From: Homoserinimonas sp. OAct 916
GTDB lineage: Bacteria > Actinomycetota > Actinomycetes > Actinomycetales > Microbacteriaceae
Assembly (NCBI RefSeq): GCF_003260275.1
Contig: NZ_QJHB01000005.1
Coordinates: forward strand, 124,001-188,000
Length of the DNA: 64,000 nucleotides
Direction of reading: 5' to 3'
The notes under the pieces were generated by a model, which was not told the origin of the DNA, did no database searches, and saw nothing but the letters and a program-made list of their open reading frames with translations. Positions 18,296 through 26,767 of the stretch are shown in pieces (within the stretch, counting starts at the first letter, position 1; every line of letters starts with the position of its first letter). Position numbers and translations under genes: made by a program.

Positions 18296-18655
18296 ATGTT
18301 TACAGATGACAGTCCGATCTTTCAGCAACTCGCAGACCGAGTGGCCGAAGACATCCTGAACGGAACGTATCCGGAAGACACCGGCGTGCCGTCCACCAAC
18401 GAGTATGCCAGCTTCTATGGAATCAGCCCGATCACCGCGGCGAAGGGGATGAACGTGCTGGTCGAACAAGGCCTCCTGTACAAGAAGCGCGGCATCGGAA
18501 TGTTCGTGGCACCCGGCGCACCCGCGCAGCTGCGCTCGGAGCGTCGGGCAGCGTTCCGCGATCAACACGTTGCTCCGCTCCTTCGCGAAGCCGCGCTGCT
18601 CGGGATCGACCCCCAAGAACTCGCCCAAATGATCAACCAGAAAGAGAGCTCATGA
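18296..18655 (+). CDS. GntR family transcriptional regulator, YtrA subfamily
   Basis: The 119-residue protein has a winged helix-turn-helix (PIFQQLADRVAEDILNGTYPEDTGVPSTNEYASFYGISPITAAKGMNVLVEQGLLYKKRGIGMFV) and only a short helical tail, which is the YtrA architecture without a ligand-binding domain. It is the first gene of an operon with an ABC ATPase and a membrane protein; its stop overlaps the ATPase start by four bases. It probably represses the operon through the palindrome just upstream. Inducers of related systems are cell-wall-active antibiotics or bacteriocins; the signal here is unknown. Confidence 0.9.
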   Translation: MFTDDSPIFQQLADRVAEDILNGTYPEDTGVPSTNEYASFYGISPITAAKGMNVLVEQGLLYKKRGIGMFVAPGAPAQLRSERRAAFRDQHVAPLLREAALLGIDPQELAQMINQKESS

Positions 18656-19554
18656 CACACGCACTGGATATCCAACAAGTGACGCGCAGCTTCGGGCGCA
18701 CGGCGGCCGTCGACAACGTCAGCTTCCAGGTGCCGGAGAACTCCATCGTCGGGCTGCTCGGCCGAAACGGCGCCGGCAAGACCACACTGATGTCAATGCT
18801 GGCCGGCCAGGACCGGCCAGACACCGGCACCGTGACGGTGCTCGGCGACAAGGTATTCGAACGCGCGAACACGCTCTCCGGGATCAGCTATGTTCGCGAC
18901 AACCAGCGTTACCCCGACAACTACATGCTCCACCACGTGCTGCGCATCGCGCCGGCCTTCAAGCCGAACTGGAGCCGGGAGCTCGCCGACGAACTCGTCG
19001 ACGGTTTCCGTATCCCGGCAAAGACGAAGATCACGAAGATGTCCCGCGGGCAGCTCTCCTCCGTCGCGATCGTGCTCTCGCTGGCATCCCGCGCCCCGAT
19101 CACCCTGCTCGACGAGCCCTACCTCGGCCTCGACGTGACCGGTCGTGCCCTGTTCCACCGGGTATTGCTCGACGACTACCAGACGCATCCACGCACGATC
19201 GTGCTCTCAACACATCTGATCGAGGAATCGGCGGCCCTGCTCGACCGGGTCGTGATCATGGACAAGGGCCGGATCGTGGTCGACGACGAGACCGAGAACG
19301 CCCGAGACGGGGCTTTCGTCGCCAGTGGCCAGACCGACGCCGTCGGGCGCCTGCTCGTGAACCACCGGATACTCGAGACTCACACCGTGGGCGCACTGGC
19401 ATCGGTCACCGCGGCCGGCACCCTCGACGACACCCTGCGCCAGAGCGCCCGTGTAGCCGGCGTGCAGCTCGCTCGGGCATCACTGCAGGAGCTGGTCTCC
19501 GCCTACGGCGTGAACGAATCCACCTCAGAGACGAAAGAGAAGGTACGAGCATGA
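18652..19554 (+). CDS. ABC transporter ATP-binding protein (YtrB-like)
   Basis: A 300-residue ATPase. Walker A is GRNGAGKTT near residue 41, the Walker B region reads ITLLDEPYLGLD near residue 146, and the switch His is in VLSTHLIEE. The signature is degenerate (KMSRGQLSSVAI instead of LSGGQ), a feature of YtrB-type and some bacteriocin-exporter ATPases. The start overlaps the regulator stop (ATGA) and its own stop overlaps the next gene, so it is translationally coupled on both sides. It probably energizes the membrane protein encoded next. Confidence 0.9.
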   Translation: MTHALDIQQVTRSFGRTAAVDNVSFQVPENSIVGLLGRNGAGKTTLMSMLAGQDRPDTGTVTVLGDKVFERANTLSGISYVRDNQRYPDNYMLHHVLRIAPAFKPNWSRELADELVDGFRIPAKTKITKMSRGQLSSVAIVLSLASRAPITLLDEPYLGLDVTGRALFHRVLLDDYQTHPRTIVLSTHLIEESAALLDRVVIMDKGRIVVDDETENARDGAFVASGQTDAVGRLLVNHRILETHTVGALASVTAAGTLDDTLRQSARVAGVQLARASLQELVSAYGVNESTSETKEKVRA

Positions 19555-20261
19555 GCACCGTTGTTTCCACCACCAAGCTGCACCTGAACAAGCGTGAGGC
19601 GACGTTTGCGGTGCCGCTGTACATCACAGCCATGGTGGCCGTGATCTCCGTGCTGATCTCTTTGTTGTTCCTCCGGGCCGGCAGCGTGCCGGGCTCCGCC
19701 GAATGGATCGAAAGTTCGCGAATGAACCCGGGCATGATCTATGCCCTGTCGGGCTTCTTGGTCTACCTCGGGGTGCAGTCTGTCGCAACGACGTTTCCAT
19801 TCGCACTGACACTGGGTTCCACCAGGCGCTCCTTCGCGGCCGGCACGCTGGTCTGGAATGTGATCATGTCGGCCTACCTTGCCGTCGTCTTCGCAGTGAT
19901 GCTGATGTTGGAGCTCGCCACGAACCACTGGTTCGCCGGTTTCTACATTTTTGACATCATCGTCTTGGGTGCGGGCGACCTGAGACTGCTCATTCCGATC
20001 GTGTTCCTGTCGACGCTCCTGCTGCTCACTGTCGGTGGCGTCTTCGGGGCGTCGTGGGTACGCTACGGGGCCAACGGGCCGGTCGTCCTGGGTGTCGGCA
20101 TCGGCATCGTGATCATCCTTGCGCTGATCGTGCTCATCCCCCAGCTCCCCAGCATGTTGGCCTCGTTCGAACTGTGGTGGCTTGCCATCGCAGCCGTCGT
20201 CGCCATCCTGGCTTCGTCGCTTGGAACCTGGACGTTGTTGCGCTCGGCAACGGTGCGCTGA
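19551..20261 (+). CDS. ABC transporter membrane protein, partner of the YtrB-like ATPase
   Basis: A 236-residue protein with about six hydrophobic segments and few charged residues between them. The pattern LTLGSTRRSFAAGTLVWNVIMSAYLAV near residues 84-110 is like the coupling loop of ABC-2 type permeases in YtrA operons. It has no ATPase motifs. It overlaps the ATPase gene by four bases and is the last gene of the operon. The transported compound is unknown. Confidence 0.8.
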   Translation: MSTVVSTTKLHLNKREATFAVPLYITAMVAVISVLISLLFLRAGSVPGSAEWIESSRMNPGMIYALSGFLVYLGVQSVATTFPFALTLGSTRRSFAAGTLVWNVIMSAYLAVVFAVMLMLELATNHWFAGFYIFDIIVLGAGDLRLLIPIVFLSTLLLLTVGGVFGASWVRYGANGPVVLGVGIGIVIILALIVLIPQLPSMLASFELWWLAIAAVVAILASSLGTWTLLRSATVR

Positions 20262-20354
20262 ACCAAACAGTGACAGCGAGCCGCTCAGCGAGCAGAGCGA
20301 AGGAGCGGTAAGGGGCATGACGGCTCAGTGCATGACCGCGCAGTGCTGGACGAC

Positions 20355-21305
20355 TCAGGGAAGGATCGGCCCGATCGACAGCATCAGGCACAGGGCGAGA
20401 ATCATGACCAGGGAGAACCCGAACATCTTTCTCGCCCACGCCGCGCTGTCGGCCGCACGCAGTCCCTTCACGCCGAGCCAGATCCAGTACACGCCGAGGG
20501 CACCCATCACCACGGCATAGACGATGCCGACGTGGCCGAAGACCGGCAGCAACATGGTGCTCACGACGAATGCGACGGTGTAGAGCAGAATCTGCACCTT
20601 CGTGTACTCGATTCCGCGTGTGACCGAGATCACCGGGATACCCGCCTCGGCGTACTCGTCATGGCGGTAGATCGCGATGGAATAGAACTCTGGCATCTGC
20701 CAGAAGAACAGCATGAGGAACACGAGCACGGCGCTGATATCGACGGCCCCGGTCACCGCGACGTACCCGGCGAGGATGGGTGCGGCACCCGAAACACTGC
20801 CGACGAGGGTTCCGTGGATCGACATGCGCTTCGACCACATGCCGTACAGCACCACGTAGACCAGGAATCCGCCCACGCCAACCGCGACGACCAACCAGTT
20901 CGTCCAGACGATCAGGATTGCAATGCCGATGACGCCCAGCAGGATCGAGAAGATCGTCGCGTTGCGGGCTCCGATGCTGCCGGTCACCGTCGCACGCTTC
21001 TTGGTGCGCTCCATGACGGTGTCGATGTCACGGTCGAGCACGTTGTTCAACACTGTGGCGGAGGCGATCACCATGGAGGTGCCGACTATCAGGGCCACAA
21101 ACAACCACAGATTCACTGCACCGCGACTGGCGAGCAGAAAGCCGGCGGCTGCGGTGAGCACGTTTCCGTACAGCACTCCGGGCTTCGTCAGCGAATAGTA
21201 CCGCGTGACTGTGTCACGAATACCGTGGCCACTCGCCCGAGCGGCGATGGCTGAATCCGTACCGTCCGCCCCCGTTTGAAAGGCATACGATTCACGCGAG
21301 GTCAT
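20355..21305 (-). CDS. ctaB: Protoheme IX farnesyltransferase (heme O synthase)
   Basis: The 316-residue polytopic membrane enzyme transfers a farnesyl group to heme B to make heme O for terminal oxidases. The prenyltransferase aspartate motif is NNVLDRDIDTVMERTKKR near residue 80, and the second acidic motif is in AIYRHDEYAEAGIPV. About nine hydrophobic segments are visible. I prefer ATG 21305 (MTSRESYAFQTG), with GGAG upstream, over the open frame to 21419. In many actinobacteria ctaB lies near the pentose-phosphate and cytochrome assembly genes, but no ctaA or oxidase gene is beside it here. Confidence 0.92.
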   Translation of the reverse strand: MTSRESYAFQTGADGTDSAIAARASGHGIRDTVTRYYSLTKPGVLYGNVLTAAAGFLLASRGAVNLWLFVALIVGTSMVIASATVLNNVLDRDIDTVMERTKKRATVTGSIGARNATIFSILLGVIGIAILIVWTNWLVVAVGVGGFLVYVVLYGMWSKRMSIHGTLVGSVSGAAPILAGYVAVTGAVDISAVLVFLMLFFWQMPEFYSIAIYRHDEYAEAGIPVISVTRGIEYTKVQILLYTVAFVVSTMLLPVFGHVGIVYAVVMGALGVYWIWLGVKGLRAADSAAWARKMFGFSLVMILALCLMLSIGPILP

Positions 21306-21479
21306 ACGAGAGAAACTCCAGTCGAAGTGCGGCCAGGGTTCAGCATAGCTGTCCCGCGCCGGGAAAAGTCCGGACCGAGAGCACACTGAGGTGACGCACC
21401 GAAACCACAGTAACGCCACAATAATTTTAGCTCATGGGGGTTGGGGGTTCCTGTGCGCAGGCCGCGCGTCCGTGCCGCG

Positions 21480-22070
21480 TCAGTGCGGATCGAACGACTG
21501 CGCCGTTTTCTGCAGCCGTTGCCGGTAGTCCGCCCACCAGGCGGTGTCCCCATCGGCCATGTTGTCATTGTCTTTTCGCAACCCGACGGTGCCGTCAATC
21601 AGCTCCCGCACCAGGTCGGCATGGCCCGCGTGACGGTGTGTCTCGGCAATCATGTGCACGAGAATGTGTTGCAGTGTGGTCTCCTGACGATTGGCCGGCC
21701 ACCACAGAACCAGACCGACGGCATCCAGCGGCAACGTGTCGATCGTGGCGTCGGCATGGTCGATCACTCGGCGATAGAGTTCGACGATCTGTTCCCGGGG
21801 TTGGTCCCGGGTGGCCCACATGTCAACGTTCGGCTCGTCGTCGTCGTCGAACCACGCCGGCGGGTCACGAAGCGGTCGGCCGAATGTGTCCCCGAAATAG
21901 CCGGCCTCTGTGGCGGCGAGGTGCTTGACCAAGCCGAGTAGATTCGTTCCGCTCGGCACCAGAGGGCGCCGAAGGTCGTATTCGCCCAAGCCGTCGAGCT
22001 TCCAGATCACCGCCTCCCGCCCGGCTCGAAGGTAGCGATGCAGCACTTCTTTCGAATCGTCGTCAGCCAT
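21480..22070 (-). CDS. DinB family protein (DUF664-like)
   Basis: A 196-residue helical protein. The pattern RPLVPSGTNLLGLVKHLAATEAGYFGDTFGRP and the later HILVHMIAETHRHAGHADLVRELIDG show the three conserved histidines of the DinB four-helix-bundle superfamily, which bind metal and in actinobacteria often act as mycothiol or bacillithiol S-transferases. The exact reaction is unknown. The ATG at 22070 is preferred to an upstream TTG at 22106. It lies directly downstream of the OhrR-like regulator gene in the same orientation (46 bases), so the two may be co-transcribed. Confidence 0.85.
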   Translation of the reverse strand: MADDDSKEVLHRYLRAGREAVIWKLDGLGEYDLRRPLVPSGTNLLGLVKHLAATEAGYFGDTFGRPLRDPPAWFDDDDEPNVDMWATRDQPREQIVELYRRVIDHADATIDTLPLDAVGLVLWWPANRQETTLQHILVHMIAETHRHAGHADLVRELIDGTVGLRKDNDNMADGDTAWWADYRQRLQKTAQSFDPH

Positions 22071-22116
22071 GACCTCCAGCGTTCCACCGCTGACACGTCG
22101 GTGCAAGTGGCGGGAT

Positions 22117-22566
22117 TCAGCCCGGTACGCATCCGTTCACTGTCGCGGTCAACTCGTGAAGCGTCAGCCGCAATTGCGCAAACCCGTCGTCGGTCAAACC
22201 CGCCCCCGACTCCACCTCGCGACGCACCGAAGCAGCGTGCTCCTCGAGCCCGGCACCTTTCGGGGTCAGGTAGACCCGCACCACCCGCTCGTCGCGGTCG
22301 GTGCGCTCGCGTCGAACCAGACCAGATGCGTCCAGTCGTTTGAGCAAGGGCGACAGGGTTCCGGAATCGAGACCAAGCATCGCCCCCAGTTCGGCAACAG
22401 TCAGGCCGTCGCTCTGCCACAGCACGAGCATCACGAGGTATTGCGGGTAGGTGAGACCGAGCGCTTTGAGGCGGGGACGGTAAGCGCCCGCCACGGCTTT
22501 GGACGCCGCATAGAGCGCGAAACAGAGTTGGTCGGCCAGGCGTGCGTGGGTGCTTTCTGGCGTCAT
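22117..22566 (-). CDS. ohrR: MarR family regulator, OhrR type
   Basis: A 149-residue winged-helix regulator. From ATG 22566 the N-terminus is MTPESTHARLADQLCFALYAAS, placing a single cysteine at position 15, the position of the peroxide-sensing Cys15 in OhrR. The tyrosine-containing segment (YRPRLKALGLTYPQYLVMLVLW) and wing (RTDRDERVVRVYLTP) also fit OhrR. OhrR represses genes for organic-peroxide defence until the cysteine is oxidized. No ohr peroxidase gene is adjacent; instead the divergent gene encodes an HTHP heme protein. An in-frame ATG at 22581 would add five residues. Confidence 0.88.
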   Translation of the reverse strand: MTPESTHARLADQLCFALYAASKAVAGAYRPRLKALGLTYPQYLVMLVLWQSDGLTVAELGAMLGLDSGTLSPLLKRLDASGLVRRERTDRDERVVRVYLTPKGAGLEEHAASVRREVESGAGLTDDGFAQLRLTLHELTATVNGCVPG

Positions 22567-22599
22567 CCGCTTCCCACCCATTTCGATTCGTGCAGTTGA

Positions 22600-22622
22600 T
22601 TGTGTACAACCAAGTTGTGTAC
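22600..22622. promoter_or_regulatory. Candidate OhrR operator in the divergent ohrR-HTHP promoter
   Basis: Two direct copies of TTGTGTAC (22600-22607 and 22615-22622) have a 15-base period. Within them TACAAC and GTTGTGTA form an imperfect inverted repeat around CAA, similar in composition to OhrR operators (TACAATT/AATTGTA). The AT-rich TTATAT at about 22630 could be a -10 element for the HTHP gene. Confidence 0.55.
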
Positions 22623-22663
22623 GATCCAATTATATCCACATCACCCCGTTCAAGGAGAAGATC

Positions 22664-22894
22664 ATGGCCGACACCTGGTTACCCACCCTGCAGACCGAAA
22701 CCCCCGAAGACGGCTTCAACCTCGCCGTCAAGATGTCGCGCATCGGCGTGAAGGTGACCCAACCGTCTGCCGAAGTGCGTGATCGGCTTCGCCCGGAATA
22801 CGCGGAGAACGCCGACAGTCTGACCGCCGCATCCCAGGTGATCGCGATCAACTTCCAGACTGTCGCGGCCGCCAACAACTACTGGCGCAGCTAG
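22664..22894 (+). CDS. Hexameric tyrosine-coordinated heme protein (HTHP)
   Basis: A 76-residue protein that closely resembles HTHP, first described from Silicibacter pomeroyi, where six subunits each bind heme through a tyrosine and the protein has peroxidase and weak catalase activity. Family features seen here are the N-terminus MADTWLPTLQTETPEDGF, the LAVKMSRIGVKVTQPSAEVRD helix, Tyr46 in RPEYAENAD (Tyr45 without Met, the heme ligand position), and the C-terminal FQTVAAANNYWR motif. AAGGAG lies 6 bases before the ATG. It is divergent from an OhrR-type sensor and 97 bases away, so peroxide-induced expression is likely. A paralogue is at 55459. Confidence 0.85.
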   Translation: MADTWLPTLQTETPEDGFNLAVKMSRIGVKVTQPSAEVRDRLRPEYAENADSLTAASQVIAINFQTVAAANNYWRS

Positions 22895-22965
22895 GCCGCA
22901 TTGGCGCGGGCTTCGCTTCGGAGAAACTTGGGTTCCATCCCACCCGGAACCGCTACCTTTGGTAG

Positions 22966-24732
22966 ATGACCTCAACCGAAGCCCCCGTCACATCCTTCAG
23001 CGAGCTCGGGCTCTCCGAACCCGTGCTCAAAGCGTTGAAGGAGGTCGGCTACGAGACGCCGTCGGCCATCCAGTCCGCGACCATCCCCGCACTGATGGCG
23101 GGCCGCGACGTGGTCGGCCTCGCCCAGACCGGAACCGGCAAGACTGCCGCGTTCGCCACCCCGATCCTGTCACGGCTGGATGTCACCCAGAAGACGCCCC
23201 AGGCGCTGGTGCTGGCGCCCACTCGCGAACTCGCACTGCAGGTCTGTGAGGCATTCGAGAGTTACGCCTCCCACTTGAAGGGCGTCAGCGTGCTTCCTGT
23301 CTACGGCGGGCAGGGCTACGGCGTACAGTTGTCGGCGCTGCGACGCGGCGTGCACGTGGTCGTCGGCACCCCCGGGCGCATCATGGACCACCTCGACAAA
23401 GGCACCCTCGACCTCTCCCAGCTGAAGTACCTGGTTCTCGACGAGGCCGACGAGATGCTCAAGATGGGTTTCGCCGAAGACGTTGAGACAATTCTCGCCG
23501 ACACCCCAGAAGACAAGCAGGTGGCCCTGTTCTCGGCCACCATGCCTGCGCAGATCCGACGCATCTCCGGGCGGTACCTGCGCAACCCCGAGGAGATCTC
23601 GGTCAAGAGCAAGACCACCACCTCGGCGAACACCACCCAGCGCTACCTGATGGTCTCCTATCCGCAGAAGGTCGACGCGCTGACCCGAATCCTCGAGGTG
23701 GAGAACTTCGAGGCGATGATCGTGTTCACTCGCACCAAGAACGAGACCGAGACGCTCGCAGAGAAGTTGCGCGCGCGCGGCTATTCAGCGGCCGCGATCA
23801 ACGGTGATGTGGTTCAGGCGCAGCGGGAGCGCACCGTGAACCAACTGAAATCGGGCAAACTCGACATCTTGGTGGCGACCGATGTCGCAGCCCGCGGACT
23901 CGATGTGGAGCGCATCAGCCACGTGGTGAACTTCGATATTCCGATCGACACCGAATCGTACGTGCACCGCATCGGTCGCACCGGGCGGGCGGGCCGCTCG
24001 GGTGACGCGATCAGCTTCGTCACGCCGCGCGAACGCCGCCTGCTGACCGCGATCGAGAAGGCTACCAGGCAGCCGCTCACGCAGATGCAGCTGCCAAGCG
24101 TCGATGAAGTGAACATCACGCGCCTGGCACGCTTCGACGACGCGATCACCGAGGCGCTCGGCCAGGTCGAGCTGATCAGCCAGTTCCGCGACATCGTCGG
24201 CCATTACATCAAGCACCACGATGTGCCCGAGGAAGATGTGGCCGCAGCCCTCGCCGTGGTGGCTCAGGGCGACACTCCCCTGCTGCTGTCTCCCGAGGCC
24301 GAACGGAAACAAAGATTCGATCGCGAGGAGCGGCCCGGCCGACCAGACCGCGAAGAGCGTTCCGGCCGCTGGGAGCGCGAGGAGCGACCCGGCCGGCGCG
24401 ATCGGGGCGACCGGCAGGGCAGCCGCAGCAATGCGGGCCTCGCCACGTACCGTATCGCGGTGGGCAAGCGCCAGAAGGTCGAGCCGAGGCAGATCGTCGG
24501 AGCGCTGGCCAATGAGGGCGGATTGAGCCGTGAAGACTTCGGTGCCATCCAGATCCGCCCGGACTTCTCCCTGGTCGACCTGCCGGCAAACCTGTCTTCC
24601 GAGGTCTTCAAGAAGCTTGAGAACACCCGCATCAGCGGCAAGCTGATCGAGCTGCGTCCCGACCGCGGTGGATCGTCATCGAGCCCCGCCTACGGCAAAG
24701 AGCGTCCGCCGCGCAAACCTCGTCACGACTAG
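22966..24732 (+). CDS. deaD: DEAD-box ATP-dependent RNA helicase (DeaD/CsdA-like)
   Basis: A 588-residue helicase. The Q motif is in SFSELGLSEPVLKALKEVGYETPSAIQ, motif I is AQTGTGKT (53-60), motif II is DEAD near residue 160, motif III is SAT, and motif VI is HRIGRTGRAGR. After the helicase core there is an Arg/Glu/Gly-rich tail (about 445-490, with repeats of the type REERPGRPDREER) and then a DbpA-type RNA-binding domain (about 490-570). This is the architecture of the cold-shock ribosome-assembly helicase CsdA. No strong ribosome-binding site precedes ATG 22966. Confidence 0.93.
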   Translation: MTSTEAPVTSFSELGLSEPVLKALKEVGYETPSAIQSATIPALMAGRDVVGLAQTGTGKTAAFATPILSRLDVTQKTPQALVLAPTRELALQVCEAFESYASHLKGVSVLPVYGGQGYGVQLSALRRGVHVVVGTPGRIMDHLDKGTLDLSQLKYLVLDEADEMLKMGFAEDVETILADTPEDKQVALFSATMPAQIRRISGRYLRNPEEISVKSKTTTSANTTQRYLMVSYPQKVDALTRILEVENFEAMIVFTRTKNETETLAEKLRARGYSAAAINGDVVQAQRERTVNQLKSGKLDILVATDVAARGLDVERISHVVNFDIPIDTESYVHRIGRTGRAGRSGDAISFVTPRERRLLTAIEKATRQPLTQMQLPSVDEVNITRLARFDDAITEALGQVELISQFRDIVGHYIKHHDVPEEDVAAALAVVAQGDTPLLLSPEAERKQRFDREERPGRPDREERSGRWEREERPGRRDRGDRQGSRSNAGLATYRIAVGKRQKVEPRQIVGALANEGGLSREDFGAIQIRPDFSLVDLPANLSSEVFKKLENTRISGKLIELRPDRGGSSSSPAYGKERPPRKPRHD

Positions 24733-24971
24733 CCCCAGGCGGCACCGCTGACGTCTGCGCAGTCTGCACTACCTGCGCAGGGGCAGCCAGCAACAGTCAC
24801 CTTCAGCAGTGCAGCATGGCTTCCAAGACGGTGTCACCGGAAGCACCGATTGTTCGGTCGTGCTACCAGCACAGGCACACCCCTTTTGGCAGGTGGGTCG
24901 GCCCGTCGTCGTGGTGAGACGAGGCGCGTATAGGCGAGGGATATTCCCTGTTCGCCTTTCCTCGCGGGTGG

Positions 24972-26462
24972 TCACGGGGGTGGTTCTCCAGGCGTTCGCG
25001 GTTCGGGTTGCTGAGCTGGGGGTGGGCTTGGTGATGTCGCCGGATGGGAAGCGGGTTTCGCCTTTGACTGGGCTGTGCGTTTCACGAGGGTGCGGTTGAG
25101 GTGGGTGGGCGCTTTGCTTGCGGGCCGCCAGATTGCGTTCGTCTCCAGCCAGGGTGGGGCCTTCACCTGGGGTGCCCCGGCAATCATGCGGACCATCCAG
25201 CCGGACGTCTCGATCGTGCGGTGGTGATACCAACAGAGAGAAACTCCGTTGTTCGTGTGCGTCGGGCCGCCGACGGCGTCGGGGATGACGTGGTGGATCT
25301 CGGTCCAATACGCCGGGATCGTGCAGCCCGGGATGATGCAGCCGCCATCGCGCAGGTTGATCGCCCGGCGTTGTTGCCGGTTGAACAGTCTTTGCTCGGT
25401 GCCGAGCGCGTTGATCGCCCCGTTCTCACCGATCACGACCAATTGGGTGCCGCCGGTACAGGCGTACTGTCTGACCGTGCCCAGCGAGACCGGGATGTCG
25501 ATGCCGTCAATATGGCCCGCACCCCTACCGGCTTCGAGGTCTTCCGCCCGCACGCTGACCAGCACGGTCGGCGGGGCACCGCCGATGGTGGGCACGTCGC
25601 TGCTGCGGCTGATCAGGTCGACGATCGCGGCGAACACGTCGTGGCGTTGCTGGGTCCAACTACGGGGATCTTTCTCCCTGTGGTGCGCGTCGAGTTCTTC
25701 ATCGGAGTAGAACGACGGTGCGCTGCGGGTGAAGATATAGGCGTCGAAGACCCGCTCCAGCTTCGCGTACACGTCGGGCATGAACGCATACCGGCCCACG
25801 ATCAACCCGTCCTGGGCGGTGCCACCGCTGAACCCGCGCCGGCGGAGGGCCCGCTCCTCGAGCGGCCGGGCACCGTCCTGGTCGAGGATCGTTTGCCACA
25901 CCTTCGCCTGCCGGCGAATCTCATCGGCACCCTCAGGGACCGGGCCGGCCGGACCGGTCCCGGTCGCCGCACCCACCAGTTCCAGCTCGGCACCCAGGAT
26001 CCCGGTAACGCCGGCGACCGGCAACGCCGGCAACAAACCGGTCACAATCGCCTGCGCCGCATCGATGCCGAGCGCGCCGGCAGTGAAAGTCTCGGTGACG
26101 GCCGGGAACCGGGCGGGCAAGAGCTCCCCGGTCAGCGACCGGCGGGGCCGAAGCTGTTCACCCAAGGAGATACGGTCGCGGGCGGTGCGCCCAGACACCA
26201 GGGTGACTCGCTCGACCAGGTCGGCGCCGTTGCGGCAGCCCTTCTGCGCTGAGAGCCCGTCTTGGCCGAGTTCACTGCGGGACAGGTGGCCGATCTCGGC
26301 CGCGGCCATCACGCGCAGGGCGTCCAGGCGCCGACCGGCTCGCTCGATCGCCCCGGTGAACCCAAGCAATTCGTCACCGGACAGGCCGGTGAACGGGTCA
26401 TCGGCGGTGAGCGCGGCCAGCTGTTCGCTGATCGTGTCGAGCTGCGGCGCCGGGTTGTTCAT
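24972..26462 (-). CDS. DUF222/HNH endonuclease domain protein
   Basis: A 496-residue protein of the DUF222-HNH family that is multi-copy in many actinobacteria. The N-terminal helical DUF222 region spans about residues 10-330. The HNH domain is near residues 355-410: RRAINLRDGGCIIPGCTIP with paired cysteines, then WTEIHHVIPDAVGGPTHTNNGVSLCWYHHRTIE containing the HH and final His. The C-terminus is Pro/Ser-rich and probably disordered. Some relatives are associated with REP13E12-type mobile repeats, but no terminal repeats are visible here. The real cellular role of the family is not established. The stop overlaps a possible GTG start of a short Cys-rich frame. Confidence 0.88.
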   Translation of the reverse strand: MNNPAPQLDTISEQLAALTADDPFTGLSGDELLGFTGAIERAGRRLDALRVMAAAEIGHLSRSELGQDGLSAQKGCRNGADLVERVTLVSGRTARDRISLGEQLRPRRSLTGELLPARFPAVTETFTAGALGIDAAQAIVTGLLPALPVAGVTGILGAELELVGAATGTGPAGPVPEGADEIRRQAKVWQTILDQDGARPLEERALRRRGFSGGTAQDGLIVGRYAFMPDVYAKLERVFDAYIFTRSAPSFYSDEELDAHHREKDPRSWTQQRHDVFAAIVDLISRSSDVPTIGGAPPTVLVSVRAEDLEAGRGAGHIDGIDIPVSLGTVRQYACTGGTQLVVIGENGAINALGTEQRLFNRQQRRAINLRDGGCIIPGCTIPAYWTEIHHVIPDAVGGPTHTNNGVSLCWYHHRTIETSGWMVRMIAGAPQVKAPPWLETNAIWRPASKAPTHLNRTLVKRTAQSKAKPASHPATSPSPPPAQQPEPRTPGEPPP

Positions 26463-26767
26463 GCTTCAATTCAAGCACCAGCGACCGACACTCAACTCAT
26501 CAAAACCCCTGTTCAGAGTAAGTTTCGTGGATAAATATTGACCGACCTGCCTGTGGAGGAGAAGTCTTGAGAAGTTCGGCGGATTCCACCCTGCATACGC
26601 AGGCCAGACGCAAGCCAGACGCAGCCCGATCCCGGATGATTATCACCCTCGACCCCAGAATAGGAGGGTTGCGTTTACGAGCCTTGCCGCGCCGCCCATT
26701 AATTTCTTCACCCAACACCGCGCAGGCGACGCTCGAGGCCCAACGTCACTTCAGGCAAATCCCACGA
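26463..26767. other. 305-base gap with no convincing gene
   Basis: The stretch is more AT-rich than its surroundings near 26490-26560 and 26690-26720, and has a short direct repeat (CGCAGGCCAGACGCAAGCCAGACGCAG, i.e. CCAGACGCA twice, 26594-26618). The open frames it contains have no ribosome-binding site or recognizable protein pattern. It holds the promoter of the HNH gene; I see nothing else. Confidence 0.6.

Noticed and set aside
24769-25308. A 179-codon minus-strand frame overlapping the HNH gene
   Set aside because: Most of it is a shadow of the HNH C-terminus; only the last 68 codons after the GTGA overlap are mentioned as a separate weak candidate.
24972-26462. HNH gene as part of an insertion sequence or intron
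   Set aside because: No terminal inverted repeats, target duplication or intron structure can be seen around it.
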